A DNA stretch of 64,000 nt, from assembly GCF_024346715.1 (NCBI RefSeq), contig NZ_AP024852.1:3472001-3536000 (forward strand). The letters are read 5' to 3'. The notes beneath the pieces were generated by a model. It searched no databases and had not been told where the DNA came from. It was given only the letters and a program-made list of their open reading frames with translations. Origin of the DNA: Photobacterium swingsii (GTDB taxonomy: Bacteria; Pseudomonadota; Gammaproteobacteria; Enterobacterales; Vibrionaceae). This document shows, piece after piece, positions 50,517-60,157 of this stretch. Positions within the stretch are counted from its first letter, which is position 1; every line of letters starts with the position of its first letter. Position numbers and translations under genes: made by a program.

Positions 50517-50663
50517 ATTTTTTACTCGCAATTTTTATTATCAATAACAAACAGAGAAGCCGAAGGTAGCCATGCCACCTCCGGCTTTCAATTTAATCAA
50601 ACACTTAGCTTGATAGTCATCAATGTGAATATCATTAGCATTATGCTCTTCTACTTTAGTTTT

Positions 50664-51665
50664 TTAATTCAGCATTACATCTAACCGACTCACAGGCTGG
50701 TTGGATTCGGCAAAATTACGCGCCTGTTGGATCACAGGGGCTTGTGTTACTGCAGGGCCTTGGCCAAATAACAGCGCCAGCTGTGCATCTGCTTCTTTGG
50801 TCAGTATCATCATTTCGATACGACGGTTTTTACCGCTTTTCGGATCGCTTTCATTCACCAACATACGCTCTGCCATCGCCGCTACCTGCAATACATTCGC
50901 TTGCGGTAAGCCAGAACTGACCAAGGTTTGACGCGCCTTCAACGCACGCTCCCCCGACAGCTCCCAGTTAGAATAGGTATCGCGATGGAATTTCGTCACA
51001 TCAGTATGACCACTGATCACCATTCTATTTTTAATCTGTCCTAAAATCGGCGCTAGGTTATATAACATATCTTCGAAGAAAGGTGTCATATTTGAGCTAC
51101 CGCGTTCAAACATAAAATGGCGGGTGCTGTCTTGGATCAAAATACGCAACCCTTGCGGCACTATCTCTAACATCACGTTTTCAGATGCAGACAAGGCATC
51201 CGTGACTGTTTTCAATTCATTTGCCAACATCATCAACTGAGCCGTTGATAAATGCTTACCAGCTAACATCGAATTCAGTTTAGAGCCGCGCCCCGCATTG
51301 GCACCCACAGTCCCTTCAGGGATCTGCTGATGCAGCGATGAATCCAATTTATTATTGCCACTTAGCTTCGACTGCACAGGGTTCTCAAACGGTGATGCCT
51401 GACCACCGAAATCAATCGGAAACGGGCTATTCGCCACATCAAAGACATTCTCCATATTGTCGAACACACTGCTATTTTGCAGTTGATATTGAATCTCTTC
51501 ACGCTCTTCTTGCGATGCAATTTCCATGATCCACAGCACCATGAAAAATGCCATCATTGCAATTGCGAAATCGGCAAAAGCGACTTTCCACGCACCACCA
51601 TGGTGCTCGTCGTGATGCCCCCGGCGCTTCTTTTTGACTATGATAATATGAGGTTCTTTACTCAT
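50664..51665 (-). CDS. lafU: Lateral flagellar motor protein LafU (MotB-like)
   Basis: The 333 residues form the peptidoglycan-anchoring half of the stator. A basic N-terminus leads to one membrane helix with Asp32 in FADFAIAMMAFF (proton or ion site). A plug/linker follows, then an OmpA-like domain (about 200-300, VISGHTDVTKFH and NWELSGERALKARQ). It is downstream of lafT with four bases between. LafU of V. parahaemolyticus is the nearest functional example. Confidence 0.9.
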   Translation of the reverse strand: MSKEPHIIIVKKKRRGHHDEHHGGAWKVAFADFAIAMMAFFMVLWIMEIASQEEREEIQYQLQNSSVFDNMENVFDVANSPFPIDFGGQASPFENPVQSKLSGNNKLDSSLHQQIPEGTVGANAGRGSKLNSMLAGKHLSTAQLMMLANELKTVTDALSASENVMLEIVPQGLRILIQDSTRHFMFERGSSNMTPFFEDMLYNLAPILGQIKNRMVISGHTDVTKFHRDTYSNWELSGERALKARQTLVSSGLPQANVLQVAAMAERMLVNESDPKSGKNRRIEMMILTKEADAQLALLFGQGPAVTQAPVIQQARNFAESNQPVSRLDVMLN

Positions 51666-51669
51666 GCCA

Positions 51670-52518
51670 TCAGTCTCCAGTCACCCAGGTTTCCATCTCG
51701 GCAAAAGAAGGCTTATATTCACTGTGTAAAACTTTTCGCCCAGCATCGAGTGCTAACAGTGTTGGCTTACCCTGCACCTGTGCCACCAAAATGGCTGACG
51801 TCATATTCAACGCCATCATTTCTTTTTTCACTAAACCCGCAATACCTGATGCTATCGGTTCAAATACACCGTATGCCATCAATACACCAATGAATGTTCC
51901 CACCAATGCCGCCGCCACTTTTACCCCGATAAGAGTCAGTGGGCCGCCGATATTTTGCATGGTTACCACAATACCCAGTACCGCCGCAACAATACCAAAG
52001 CCCGGCATGGCTTCACCGGTTTTACTCATCGCTTTCGATGGACGAAGTAAATCTTCTTCAAGGGTGTGCAGTTCCATTTCCAGCACAGCTTCAAGATCAT
52101 GGTGATTCATTTTACCCATTGCCATCATGCGCAAGTTATCGGTAATAAAGCTCACCAACACATTAGATTGCATAACTTCTGGGTATTTTTTGAATATGTC
52201 GCTGCTTTGTGGGTTTTCAATATGATCATCAAGCTTTTTAATGCCATCTTTACGGATGGTTTCCAACAGCTCAAACATCAGCTCTAGCACCGATTTATAG
52301 TAATCATCGCTGTAGCCTTTTCCCATTAGCATTTTAATGCGTGTAATAATATTTTTCAGTACATAACTAGGGTTCGATATCACCATCGCGCCCAATGCAG
52401 CGCCTATGATGATAATCAACTCTGCTGGTTGCCACAGTGCCGCCATTTTACCGGTCGCCATCAAATAGCCACCAATCACGCTGCCAAAAACAATGACAAA
52501 ACCAAGGATCATTTGCAT
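51670..52518 (-). CDS. lafT: Lateral flagellar motor protein LafT (MotA-like)
   Basis: The 282 residues have four membrane helices and a large cytoplasmic loop. TGEAMPGFGIVAAVLGIVVTM is the conserved TM3 with the prolines that transmit torque, followed by AALVGTFIGVLMAYGVFEP. It forms the ion channel with LafU. The run ending here is lafS-lafT-lafU. Confidence 0.92.
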   Translation of the reverse strand: MQMILGFVIVFGSVIGGYLMATGKMAALWQPAELIIIIGAALGAMVISNPSYVLKNIITRIKMLMGKGYSDDYYKSVLELMFELLETIRKDGIKKLDDHIENPQSSDIFKKYPEVMQSNVLVSFITDNLRMMAMGKMNHHDLEAVLEMELHTLEEDLLRPSKAMSKTGEAMPGFGIVAAVLGIVVTMQNIGGPLTLIGVKVAAALVGTFIGVLMAYGVFEPIASGIAGLVKKEMMALNMTSAILVAQVQGKPTLLALDAGRKVLHSEYKPSFAEMETWVTGD

Positions 52519-52531
52519 GGGTGTTACTCCG

Positions 52532-53290
52532 TTATACCGATTCTCGCCAATCCACTAACGTTGCTTGCAACGTTTTCAAGGCTTTCTTGTGAATTTGGCT
52601 TACTCGCGCTTCTGTTAATTCAAAAACAAGCGCGATTTCTCTTAGATTCATTTCATGCTCATAGTAAAAATTCAGCATGATTTGTTCACGTTCACTCAAT
52701 CGGGCTAACGCATTACGCATGGCTTTTTTTAACGCCGCTTTTTCATGCGCTTGGCATTGAAAACTCAAGCCAAAAAATTGTTCGCCATCTTCTTGTAAAG
52801 ATTCAAAACTGCCCAGACTTTCAGCTTGAACATCCACTCGACGGCGATGTACTTCGCTTAACTCAATCTCAAGTTCGGTGGCTAATTCAGTATCACTTGG
52901 CGCACGACCCAAGCGGCGGCTCAATGCCCGTTCAGCATCACGCAGTTCATAACCACGTTGACGATAACGACGAGAGCGCCAGTCCATTCGGCGAAGCTCA
53001 TCCAATATCGCACCGCGGATGCGTTGCACCGCCAGGCGCTCTAGCGCTTCATGGTCTTCATCAGGATAACGACGGATCACATCCAATAACGCCATTAAGC
53101 CAATTTGCTCCATATCTTCCATCGAGATAACAGCATTCACTTGTGGCGTCATATGGCGAGCAACCCGACGAACCAAGCCCGCATATTTGGTTAATAAGCG
53201 TTGTTCTTGCGCTTTTTGTCCCAATTGCTGATGCTGTTGATAGGCGTTAACCCCTTGTGGATCGTACATAGCCGCACTTTGCATGGGCAC
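52532..53290 (-). CDS. lafS: Lateral flagellar sigma-28 factor LafS (FliA-like)
   Basis: The 252 residues are a FliA-type sigma factor: region 2 (MEDMEQIGLMALLDVIRRY), region 3 (RILDELRRMDWRSRRYRQ-like) and region 4 with a helix-turn-helix near the end (LREIALVFELTEARVSQIHKK). It directs late lateral flagellar genes such as lafA. It begins two bases before the fliL-like stop and is followed by lafT after 13 bases, so all are one unit. Confidence 0.92.
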   Translation of the reverse strand: MPMQSAAMYDPQGVNAYQQHQQLGQKAQEQRLLTKYAGLVRRVARHMTPQVNAVISMEDMEQIGLMALLDVIRRYPDEDHEALERLAVQRIRGAILDELRRMDWRSRRYRQRGYELRDAERALSRRLGRAPSDTELATELEIELSEVHRRRVDVQAESLGSFESLQEDGEQFFGLSFQCQAHEKAALKKAMRNALARLSEREQIMLNFYYEHEMNLREIALVFELTEARVSQIHKKALKTLQATLVDWRESV

Positions 53291-53292
53291 TC

Positions 53293-53775
53293 CTACTGAA
53301 TGACCATTTTAGTGATCAAAATTCTGTCGATGCCATTACTTGAATTCATCTCGTTCATCACTTTACCGAGATGCTCTTTCAATTCAGCCTGAAGCACGGG
53401 AATAACACCTTGCTCTGATAGCGTTTCATAATCTTTGCTGCTAACAAGAGTGATCACAGCATTGCGGATCACTGGCATATAGTCTTGCAGCACTTTGACC
53501 TGATCTTCGCTATAACTCATGATCGAGAGCTCCAGCATTAAGTAATGCAAACGATCATCACCTTTCACGCTCATCACGAACTTAGTCAGTGGTAAAAAAA
53601 CCGGTTTTTTGACTAATGCTGTTGCAGGCAATGCCGGTGTTGATGCCGTCTCAATGAGTACAGCTTTTTGTTGCTGGAGGTACCACCAAGCGCCCCCACC
53701 CGCGATTGCGAGTGTAAGAGCGCCAGCTGCGATCATTAGCGGCAATTTTGATTTTTGTTTTACTTCTTCTGTCAT
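53293..53775 (-). CDS. lafF: Flagellar FliL-like protein (LafF)
   Basis: A 160-residue single-pass membrane protein (helix near 11-30, LPLMIAAGALTLAIAGGGAW). Its periplasmic stomatin-like domain includes RLHYLMLELSIMSYSEDQVK and KEHLGKVMNEMNSSNGIDRI. FliL rings surround the stator and support torque; the context (fliK, lafS) fits LafF. Confidence 0.82.
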   Translation of the reverse strand: MTEEVKQKSKLPLMIAAGALTLAIAGGGAWWYLQQQKAVLIETASTPALPATALVKKPVFLPLTKFVMSVKGDDRLHYLMLELSIMSYSEDQVKVLQDYMPVIRNAVITLVSSKDYETLSEQGVIPVLQAELKEHLGKVMNEMNSSNGIDRILITKMVIQ

Positions 53776-53795
53776 TATTTTGCTAACACCACAAT

Positions 53796-54968
53796 TTAAA
53801 TCATTGATTCAAAACGGCTTGACGCAGATTTTGAATCACCTAACGCACCACCCTGTTGAATAATGCGGTTGTTCGATGCCACCATTTCGTCTTCCCCATC
53901 TAATGAAGAATGCGATTGCTGACCATGTTGTTGATTACCACTCGAAACGGAGACGTCACCCAGCTGTAATTGACCACCATCAAAATCAAACCGTAGCCTC
54001 TCAGCATTGGCTAATAAGGCTTCACGAAGTTGCGGATGAGCCGCGGTAAAATGCACAGATACCTTGTCGCCTTCTAAACGCAAATTGATATCCAACTTGC
54101 CCAACTCAGGCGGATCAAGGCGAACATGCGCCTGTTGTAAGTGATCAGTTTTGCTAAATTGCATTCGCGATCGCAGTTGATCAACCAGATCCTTACCCCA
54201 ATCAGCCTGAGTGATATCAACACTCGCTTGAAACTGCTGAGGCACCATCTTGGTTGCATGCTCTGTCGCTGCACTTTGTACATACGCCATCGGCGAAACC
54301 GATGCGTGCAAGTTTTGATTATGGGTTTGCGTCGCAGCAATAAGGCGCTCTAATGCCAAGCTATTAATGTCTGATTTCGGCCCATCTGCTAGCTGATGCT
54401 TTAATGCTTGCAGCATTTCAGCTTGGGTACTTGATGCCTCTTTCTTAGCCGCTAATACAGCGGCTAGATCTTGAGGCAATTGGCCTTGAAGCTGCTGATT
54501 CACTTGTTGAGCAGCACGTGCATCAAGAGCCTGCGCTCCTTTTAGAGGCATCGCGTTCATTTCAGCAAGCGTATTAGCATTAACGTGGCGTTGCGATAGT
54601 CCCGCCGATGTCAACAATTGTGCTGCCATATCGCCTTCAGCACCTTTAGTTTTAGCCTCGTTAGCCTCTTGTTGGCCGCCAAGCATCTGCTTCAACTGTG
54701 CCAAGTAGGCATCAGACACTACAAAACCAGCCGCAGGTTGAGCTGCTTCATCACCCTTAATGTCGTTGTCTTGTTCACCTTCTGCACGCGCTTTAGCATC
54801 AACCTCCTTCATCGCATTTGTATTACGCTCACCTTGATTAAGTTTCTGCTCAAATTGCTGAAACCCCATAGGCTCACCCAACGACGCATTCCCTTTAACA
54901 ACAGGGGCTGCATTCGATGAACTTGACGTAGAACTTGGGCGTATTGATTGATTTGCTACTGCTTGCAT
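53796..54968 (-). CDS. lafE: Lateral flagellar hook-length control protein FliK (LafE)
   Basis: I take the ATG at 54968 (MQAVANQSIRPSS, 390 residues). An upstream in-frame start at 55076 would overlap the fliT-like gene and adds residues unlike any FliK. The N-terminal two thirds is low-complexity and Gln/Ala-rich. The C-terminal Flg_hook domain holds the conserved VRLDPPELGKLDINLRLEGD near 300. FliK acts as the molecular ruler and type III export switch. Confidence 0.87.
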   Translation of the reverse strand: MQAVANQSIRPSSTSSSSNAAPVVKGNASLGEPMGFQQFEQKLNQGERNTNAMKEVDAKARAEGEQDNDIKGDEAAQPAAGFVVSDAYLAQLKQMLGGQQEANEAKTKGAEGDMAAQLLTSAGLSQRHVNANTLAEMNAMPLKGAQALDARAAQQVNQQLQGQLPQDLAAVLAAKKEASSTQAEMLQALKHQLADGPKSDINSLALERLIAATQTHNQNLHASVSPMAYVQSAATEHATKMVPQQFQASVDITQADWGKDLVDQLRSRMQFSKTDHLQQAHVRLDPPELGKLDINLRLEGDKVSVHFTAAHPQLREALLANAERLRFDFDGGQLQLGDVSVSSGNQQHGQQSHSSLDGEDEMVASNNRIIQQGGALGDSKSASSRFESMI

Positions 54969-54978
54969 TAAATGATTC

Positions 54979-55281
54979 TCAACGGTTTTGCAGGTAAGCC
55001 TGCATTCCTTCGCTATTGGTTTGTTGCTGCTGTATTTGAGCGCGAATATCGGCTTTTTCCGATTCTCCACGCGCAATCATTTGGCTATAGAATTGGTTGA
55101 TTTGAGCCAATTTCACTTTCACTTCAGGTGTTAGCGGCGACTGTTTCAGCTTGGGCAGTGCCTGTTGTAGCTTGGTATCTAAATCGGCTAATTTATCCCA
55201 ATCACCTGCTGCTAACGCGCGTTTAAAGTGCTGTAAAATACTCTCTAGCTGGCGCTCAATCTTCATTAGCAACCTGAACAC
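54979..55281 (-). CDS. lafD: Flagellar chaperone FliT-like (LafD)
   Basis: A 100-residue helical protein, with a start that overlaps the fliS-like gene end by 26 bases. Size, helical pattern and position just after fliS fit FliT, the export chaperone for FliD. Sequence identity within FliT is low, so the call is mainly by context. Confidence 0.65.
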   Translation of the reverse strand: MFRLLMKIERQLESILQHFKRALAAGDWDKLADLDTKLQQALPKLKQSPLTPEVKVKLAQINQFYSQMIARGESEKADIRAQIQQQQTNSEGMQAYLQNR

Positions 55282-55663
55282 GATCAGGCTTTAACACCAC
55301 CCAGCCATCAAGAATATCCCGAATTAATCGGCTGACTTCATCAATCGCGGTGACATCATTTTGCAAATTTGCTTCAAACAAACGGCGACCACAGTAATCA
55401 TATAAACGGAATAACTCTTGGGTCACATCGCCCCCTTTTTGTTCATCAAGCACTGAGCTTAAGCCATTTAAAATATCGAGGCATTTGGTAATCATCATGC
55501 CTTTATCTGCTATTTGACCGCGTTCCATAAAACCGCGAGCACGGCTTAAATTATCCAGCAAACCTTCCAACAGCATTTGGATCAAACGGTGCGGGCTTGC
55601 AGATGCGGCTTGCGCATGGTTTTGCGATTGTTGGTAGGCACCTAGGCCTTCTGGGTTCATCAT
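55256..55663 (-). CDS. lafC: Flagellin chaperone FliS (LafC)
   Basis: The 135 residues are the FliS four-helix fold: LGAYQQSQNHAQAASASPHRLIQML is the family opening. FliS binds the C-terminus of flagellin and stops it polymerising in the cytoplasm. It lies 18 bases after fliD. Confidence 0.92.
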   Translation of the reverse strand: MMNPEGLGAYQQSQNHAQAASASPHRLIQMLLEGLLDNLSRARGFMERGQIADKGMMITKCLDILNGLSSVLDEQKGGDVTQELFRLYDYCGRRLFEANLQNDVTAIDEVSRLIRDILDGWVVLKPDRVQVANED

Positions 55664-55681
55664 GGTTGAATTCTTTTGTTA

Positions 55682-57229
55682 TTAGCTAAGCATGCCAATC
55701 AACATGCTTTGGGTTTGGTTCATATTGGCGATTTGGCTGTCCATACGAGCGTAGTAGTCACGTAACGTTATGGTTTTAGCTTTCATGCGCTCATCAAGCT
55801 GTTCACGATCTTTTTGCAGGGTTTTATTGTTGTACTCCAGCTGATCGGTACGCTGATCGTAGATACCGCCATTTTTGTGGTAGTCATCCAATACCACCAG
55901 CATCTTGTCCATCATGCCGGGTTGGGTATCAGTACCAACGAACAAGTTAGCGACTTGCTCAAAGTCATCTTCAATCGCTTTATCTAACTTTTTATTGTCG
56001 ATTTCCAACACACCTTTACGGCTGGTGGTAATCCCCAATTGTGACAAAGTGCTAAAGGTTGATGCGCCGTATTCATCTGAAATCACACCACGTAAGCGGC
56101 TGACCATGCTACGAACAGAGGCATTACCCGATAGGGCTGCAGCACCATCTTCGCTCGACTTGGTGTAAGTGTTTACGGTTTCGATGATCTTGTTATATTC
56201 GTCAACAAAACTCTTAATGGTGTCTTTTACACCACTCTGATCCGCTTCGACCTTGACGTTAACTTTACCTACCGCTTTTAGGTTTAGCGTCATGCCATCA
56301 ATGACGTTTTCCATTTTGTTGCTGGCCGATGTCAGTGTCATCGAGCCAAACTTCACCTCGGCATCTTGTGCGCCTTGGAGGTTAGAATGAATACTTACGT
56401 CACCAGGCTTCTGGGGGCCAGACAAAGAAACAAATATCGGATCGATTTTGTTTTCAATGCCGGTATCTTTCGCATTCAATACTAAGCTGACATTGTTGCC
56501 ACTGCGCACTAAGGTCGCTTTGGCGTAATCATTTTTAGGGTCGTTATTGATTGCGGTTTGAATTTCTTCAAACGTCACACCATCAGTTTGTAAACGTGCT
56601 TTTTCTTTGGCTATGCCATCTAGACGACTTTGGTAACTGTCGTGACGATCTTTGTCGTAGTTAGCATGAGTAGGATCAGTCAGCGCCTTTTCCGCTTCGG
56701 CTTTTTCAGCAGGAACAGTTAAGTCATAGCCGTGTTTTTTGGCCACTGATTCAAGTTGGCTGTCGGTTAGCTCTTGGGTTTTGGTGTCTTGCGCGGCAAT
56801 TAAATCCGTTTGTAGTTTAGCTATATCAACCGTCACTTCTTTGCCAGTATCACCAAATTTGATTACACCTTTGGTAAAATGGGTATCTGCACTGGCTTCA
56901 AATAATTTATCACGCTGTGCTGTCGCTAGTTGCTTTACATCAAACGCATACTCACCCGCAACCGCATTGGCATCTACCGCTACACTTAAGAAGTCTTCGT
57001 TGCTTAACGTTGCTTTTAGTTTTTCTAATTCTCGCTTTGAGCCAAGATCTTCTACCGTGTCGCGAAAGTTATTAATGGTGTTCTGAATCTCTTTCAGCGC
57101 TTCCATTTCAGCTTTGTTCATACCTTCTTGACGGTTCAGCTGATTGTCTTTTGGTGCACGTTCGGCAGCAATGATTGCGCTAATCATTGATTCATAATCA
57201 ATGCCTGAGCCAATACCTGTCATTATCAT
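55682..57229 (-). CDS. lafB: Flagellar cap protein FliD (LafB)
   Basis: The 515-residue filament cap (HAP2). The start GIGSGIDYESMISAIIAAERAPK matches the FliD N-terminal domain, and FVDEYNKIIETVNTYT with the SRLRGVISDEYG... core is typical. The coiled C-terminus ends QIANMNQTQSMLIGML. It is first in a run fliD-fliS-fliT-fliK-fliL-lafS-lafT-lafU, behind a sigma-54 type promoter. Confidence 0.93.
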   Translation of the reverse strand: MIMTGIGSGIDYESMISAIIAAERAPKDNQLNRQEGMNKAEMEALKEIQNTINNFRDTVEDLGSKRELEKLKATLSNEDFLSVAVDANAVAGEYAFDVKQLATAQRDKLFEASADTHFTKGVIKFGDTGKEVTVDIAKLQTDLIAAQDTKTQELTDSQLESVAKKHGYDLTVPAEKAEAEKALTDPTHANYDKDRHDSYQSRLDGIAKEKARLQTDGVTFEEIQTAINNDPKNDYAKATLVRSGNNVSLVLNAKDTGIENKIDPIFVSLSGPQKPGDVSIHSNLQGAQDAEVKFGSMTLTSASNKMENVIDGMTLNLKAVGKVNVKVEADQSGVKDTIKSFVDEYNKIIETVNTYTKSSEDGAAALSGNASVRSMVSRLRGVISDEYGASTFSTLSQLGITTSRKGVLEIDNKKLDKAIEDDFEQVANLFVGTDTQPGMMDKMLVVLDDYHKNGGIYDQRTDQLEYNNKTLQKDREQLDERMKAKTITLRDYYARMDSQIANMNQTQSMLIGMLS

Positions 57230-57291
57230 GCTGTGCTATCTCCATTCAAAAAGGGAATGTGGTAGGAAGCGCCCTATACCCATGCGTATAA

Positions 57292-57307
57292 AGCAAAGTT
57301 CATACCA
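57292..57307 (-). promoter_or_regulatory. sigma-54 -24/-12 promoter of the lafB run
   Basis: Minus strand TGGTATG-AACT-TTGCT: GG (57306-57305) and GC (57294-57293) are exactly ten bases apart. About 65 bases before fliD. The lateral system is governed by the sigma-54 activator LafK in relatives, so this fits. Confidence 0.65.
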
Positions 57308-57395
57308 AGTTTAAGTCGTTGATTTTGTTGTTTTGAGTCAGTATTTGAATCAATTTTGAGGTAAATTTATGCTTGTACGTGATTTTGATAAAAAT

Positions 57396-57420
57396 AAAGC
57401 GGAAGTAAAACTTCCGCTTT
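57396..57420 (-). terminator. Terminator of lafA
   Basis: Minus strand AAAGCGGAAG-TTTTA-CTTCCGCTTT followed by ATTTTTATC. It separates lafA from lafB. Confidence 0.85.
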
Positions 57421-57462
57421 ATATATTCAGTACTTGTTAACGCCCATTGGAGTGGGAAGCGA

Positions 57463-58662
57463 TTAACGTAGTAGCTGAGAAACCATGCTTGGCATTTGGT
57501 TAGCTTGAGAAAGCACTGTGATACCTGCTTGCATCATAGTGTTTTGCTTAGTCATGTTTGCAGATTCTGCAGCGATGTCAGCATCCATGATGCGGCCTTT
57601 CGCCACAGACATGTTCTCAGAGATGTTGCCAAGGTTGTTGATCGTTGATTGGAAACGGTTTTGAGTCGCACCAAGGTCAGCACGCACAGCGCCAACGCTT
57701 TCAATCATTTTGTCGATTTCTTGGATAGCTTTTTCAGAACCCGCAACGCTGTTAACGTCACCTAGGTTAGATGTGTCTAGTGCTGCGCTGTCTACTTTAA
57801 CGCTGATAACGTTAGAATCAGAAACAAATGAAGACACGTCCATCTTCGCCGTTTCCATTTCAGATTTAAGTGCAGTAAGAGCATTTGTACCTGTACCGTC
57901 TGCAGCATCAGCAGCAGGAGTAATATCGGCAGCAGTAACACCGGCAGCTAGTTTATCTTGTAATTCTTGAGATAAAGTTGATTTATCAAGTTTAGCCGTA
58001 CCATCCGTTGCTAATGTTTGACCTAAAGCTGTATTTACCGCTTCTGCCTGCTCTTTAGTAAGAGTCTTTGTACCGTCCATCTGACCTGAAGCAGCTTTAA
58101 GATCTGTTAGATCTGCACCATTTAGCTCTGACTTAACCGTTGCAAGTACTGACTCAGTATCAGATTTTGTCATCTTAGCCGCATCTTTATCTTTAGGGTC
58201 AACATCTGCACCCACTTGGAAATCGACACCTGTGTTTAGCTTATCAAATAACTTCTCACCCTTACCGTAAGTGGTTGTCTCTTGGATACGGTTAAGCTCT
58301 TTAGTCATCGCTTGGAATTCTTTATCAAGTGCAGTACGGTCAGCATCTGAGTTAGTGCCGTTTTTAGACTGTACAGACAGATCACGCATACGTTGAAGGA
58401 TGTTTGTGTACTCTTGTAGAGAACCTTCAGCCGTTTGTGACATAGAGATGCCGTCGTTCGCGTTACGTTGCGCGACTTTCAGACCGTTAACTTGTGAGTC
58501 CATACGGTTTGCGATTTGTAGGCCAGCCGCATCGTCTTTTGCACTGTTAATGCGAAGACCTGTAGATAGGCGTTGTAGTGAAGAGTTAAGTGAACCTTGA
58601 GTGCTAGTCAGGTTACGCTGTGCATTCATTGATGCAAAGTTAGTATTGATGGTCATTGCCAT
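57463..58662 (-). CDS. lafA: Lateral flagellin LafA
   Basis: The 399 residues form the lateral filament. The conserved D0/D1 ends are clear: [20 protein letters not shown] with [20 protein letters not shown] at the start, and [17 protein letters not shown] at the end. The central variable region (about 150-290) is rich in Asp, Lys and Ala. It is a single gene with its own promoter and terminator. Polar flagellins are encoded elsewhere. Confidence 0.95.
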   Translation of the reverse strand: MAMTINTNFASMNAQRNLTSTQGSLNSSLQRLSTGLRINSAKDDAAGLQIANRMDSQVNGLKVAQRNANDGISMSQTAEGSLQEYTNILQRMRDLSVQSKNGTNSDADRTALDKEFQAMTKELNRIQETTTYGKGEKLFDKLNTGVDFQVGADVDPKDKDAAKMTKSDTESVLATVKSELNGADLTDLKAASGQMDGTKTLTKEQAEAVNTALGQTLATDGTAKLDKSTLSQELQDKLAAGVTAADITPAADAADGTGTNALTALKSEMETAKMDVSSFVSDSNVISVKVDSAALDTSNLGDVNSVAGSEKAIQEIDKMIESVGAVRADLGATQNRFQSTINNLGNISENMSVAKGRIMDADIAAESANMTKQNTMMQAGITVLSQANQMPSMVSQLLR

Positions 58663-58701
58663 GAGAGCAGTCCTCTATGTAATAGTGTTCCACAGTGCCG
58701 C

Positions 58702-58726
58702 CTTACGGCAATGGGCTCGGTTGTTA
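58702..58726 (-). promoter_or_regulatory. Possible sigma-28 promoter of lafA
   Basis: Minus strand TAAC (58726-58723), 13-base spacer, GCCGTAAG (58709-58702), against TAAA-N15-GCCGATAA. The -10 is good; the spacer is short. Leader about 40 bases. Confidence 0.45.
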
Positions 58727-58868
58727 CTTTTTCAGAGCGACCCACTTTTTACGCTTCTTAAGTATTTTTTTTACTTTATTTTGCGGTGTGACTTTGCTGC
58801 GAAGAAATACCGCTTTTTGACCATAAATCGCTATTCACTCATATGCTTATCGATAAATAACAGGCACA

Positions 58869-58892
58869 AAAAAGCGGGATGATCCCGCTTTC
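58869..58892 (-). terminator. Terminator of the lafW-like gene
   Basis: Minus strand AAAGCGGG-ATCAT-CCCGCTTT followed by TTT, about 70 bases after the stop. Confidence 0.83.
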
Positions 58893-58961
58893 TATTGGCT
58901 TGTAGCTGACTTTGATGTGCCTTCATTGCCCTAGTTCAAAACCAAGGGAAACCACTAAATG

Positions 58962-60047
58962 CTAGGGTTCTAACAAAGCCACCACGTTATGACGTGTCGC
59001 ATTGGCTTGTGCCAATAATGTCGGTACCGCATTTTCTATTAGCTGCAGCGATACATCTTGCGGTGCATCCATCCAACTGGCGTCAATTTCACCTTGCTGA
59101 TTGATGATGCCGGACTTCAAGCTATTCGTCCGTACTATACGCTCTAAATCAGCACCCACTTGCTGCTGCACTTTATCGATTTGGCTCAGTGCTTGCTGCA
59201 CTTTTTGCAGCATGCGCTCGATATCCGCCAACGCTTTGCGAGACTGCTGAGGCTTAGAAAATTCTAATGCTTCAGGTTCTGTCGCTTGCTTATCGTGCGA
59301 TTCTAGGCGAGCTTTAATTGGGTTACCCGATGGCAGAATTTGACCACCGCCCGACACCCAAACCCCTTTACGAATATTGACCCACTCAGCTTTATCCACC
59401 GTGAAAGCCATATCACCAAACTTATCGACCCCGACTTGAATACCGCGCGGCGCTAACGCCCGATCCAACTTATTGGCGATTTCATGGCTGTTTTCATCGG
59501 ACTCAATCAAGGCACGCACAGAAGATGGCGAACCTGACTCAAACTGAAAGCGCACAATCTCATCTTGATTACGCAGCGTATTTAAGCGCAAGCCTTTAAT
59601 GCCGAATTGTTCCGTTTGCTGCACACCTTCTAACCGTGGCGTCAGGTCATGGTGCAATACAGGTTCACCTTGGTATTTCGCTTCACGGGTTAGCTTGGCT
59701 AACTTACCTTTAAGCTGATGCAAAGACTGCTGAAGTTGGTCGCGCTTGCCTTCTTGACTACTCAAGGAGCGACGCGCCACTTGGCGAAGCTGGTTTAAGA
59801 GTTCGCTGGCATCACGCAAAGCTTTTTGTGCGGTTTGTGCTTGCGCAGCTTGGTTATGTGCAAGTGTCGTTTGGGTGAGTAAGCTACGCGGCTTACCCGT
59901 TAAATTCGATTGTTGCTGCTCTTGGCGAGATTTTTTCTCAGAGACACGACTGACCGCAGCCACGGGTTGTTGCTGAGCAATGCGTTCAGGTTGGGTGCTG
60001 TCACCACTACGAAGGGTATTGGGACTCGAAGAAATTTGGTTAACCAA
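58962..60047 (-). CDS. lafW: Flagellin-related hook-associated protein (LafW-like)
   Basis: A 361-residue protein whose C-terminus (TLLAQANATRHNVVALLEP) mirrors the flagellin D0 end. Its middle has coiled helices (LLNQLRQVARRSLSSQEG, LQQSLHQLKGKLAKLTREAKYQG). The N-terminal 60 residues are Gln-rich and unlike flagellin. In the E. coli Flag-2 and Aeromonas lateral clusters a gene called lafW or lafX lies between flgL and lafA, as here. The name is by position and this similarity. A junction or minor filament role is likely. Confidence 0.6.
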   Translation of the reverse strand: MVNQISSSPNTLRSGDSTQPERIAQQQPVAAVSRVSEKKSRQEQQQSNLTGKPRSLLTQTTLAHNQAAQAQTAQKALRDASELLNQLRQVARRSLSSQEGKRDQLQQSLHQLKGKLAKLTREAKYQGEPVLHHDLTPRLEGVQQTEQFGIKGLRLNTLRNQDEIVRFQFESGSPSSVRALIESDENSHEIANKLDRALAPRGIQVGVDKFGDMAFTVDKAEWVNIRKGVWVSGGGQILPSGNPIKARLESHDKQATEPEALEFSKPQQSRKALADIERMLQKVQQALSQIDKVQQQVGADLERIVRTNSLKSGIINQQGEIDASWMDAPQDVSLQLIENAVPTLLAQANATRHNVVALLEP

Positions 60048-60069
60048 GGCGGCCTCTTTAACTCATTAC

Positions 60070-60110
60070 ATTGCCCTGAATACCAGCGTTCTTCTGTCAC
60101 TCAGGGCAAT
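60070..60110. repeat. 10-bp inverted repeat between flgL and the lafW-like gene
   Basis: ATTGCCCTGA (60070-60079) pairs with TCAGGGCAAT (60101-60110) round a 21-base loop; no T run follows on either strand. Possibly an mRNA-stabilising or protein-binding site in the flgL-lafW gap. Confidence 0.55.
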
Positions 60111-60157
60111 AAATATCAAACCCATGTAGGCAAATCACAGACTCACCCACAGAGGCA

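Noticed and set aside
53796-55076. Longer fliK start at 55076
   Set aside because: It would overlap the fliT-like gene by about 100 bases and adds residues not typical of FliK.
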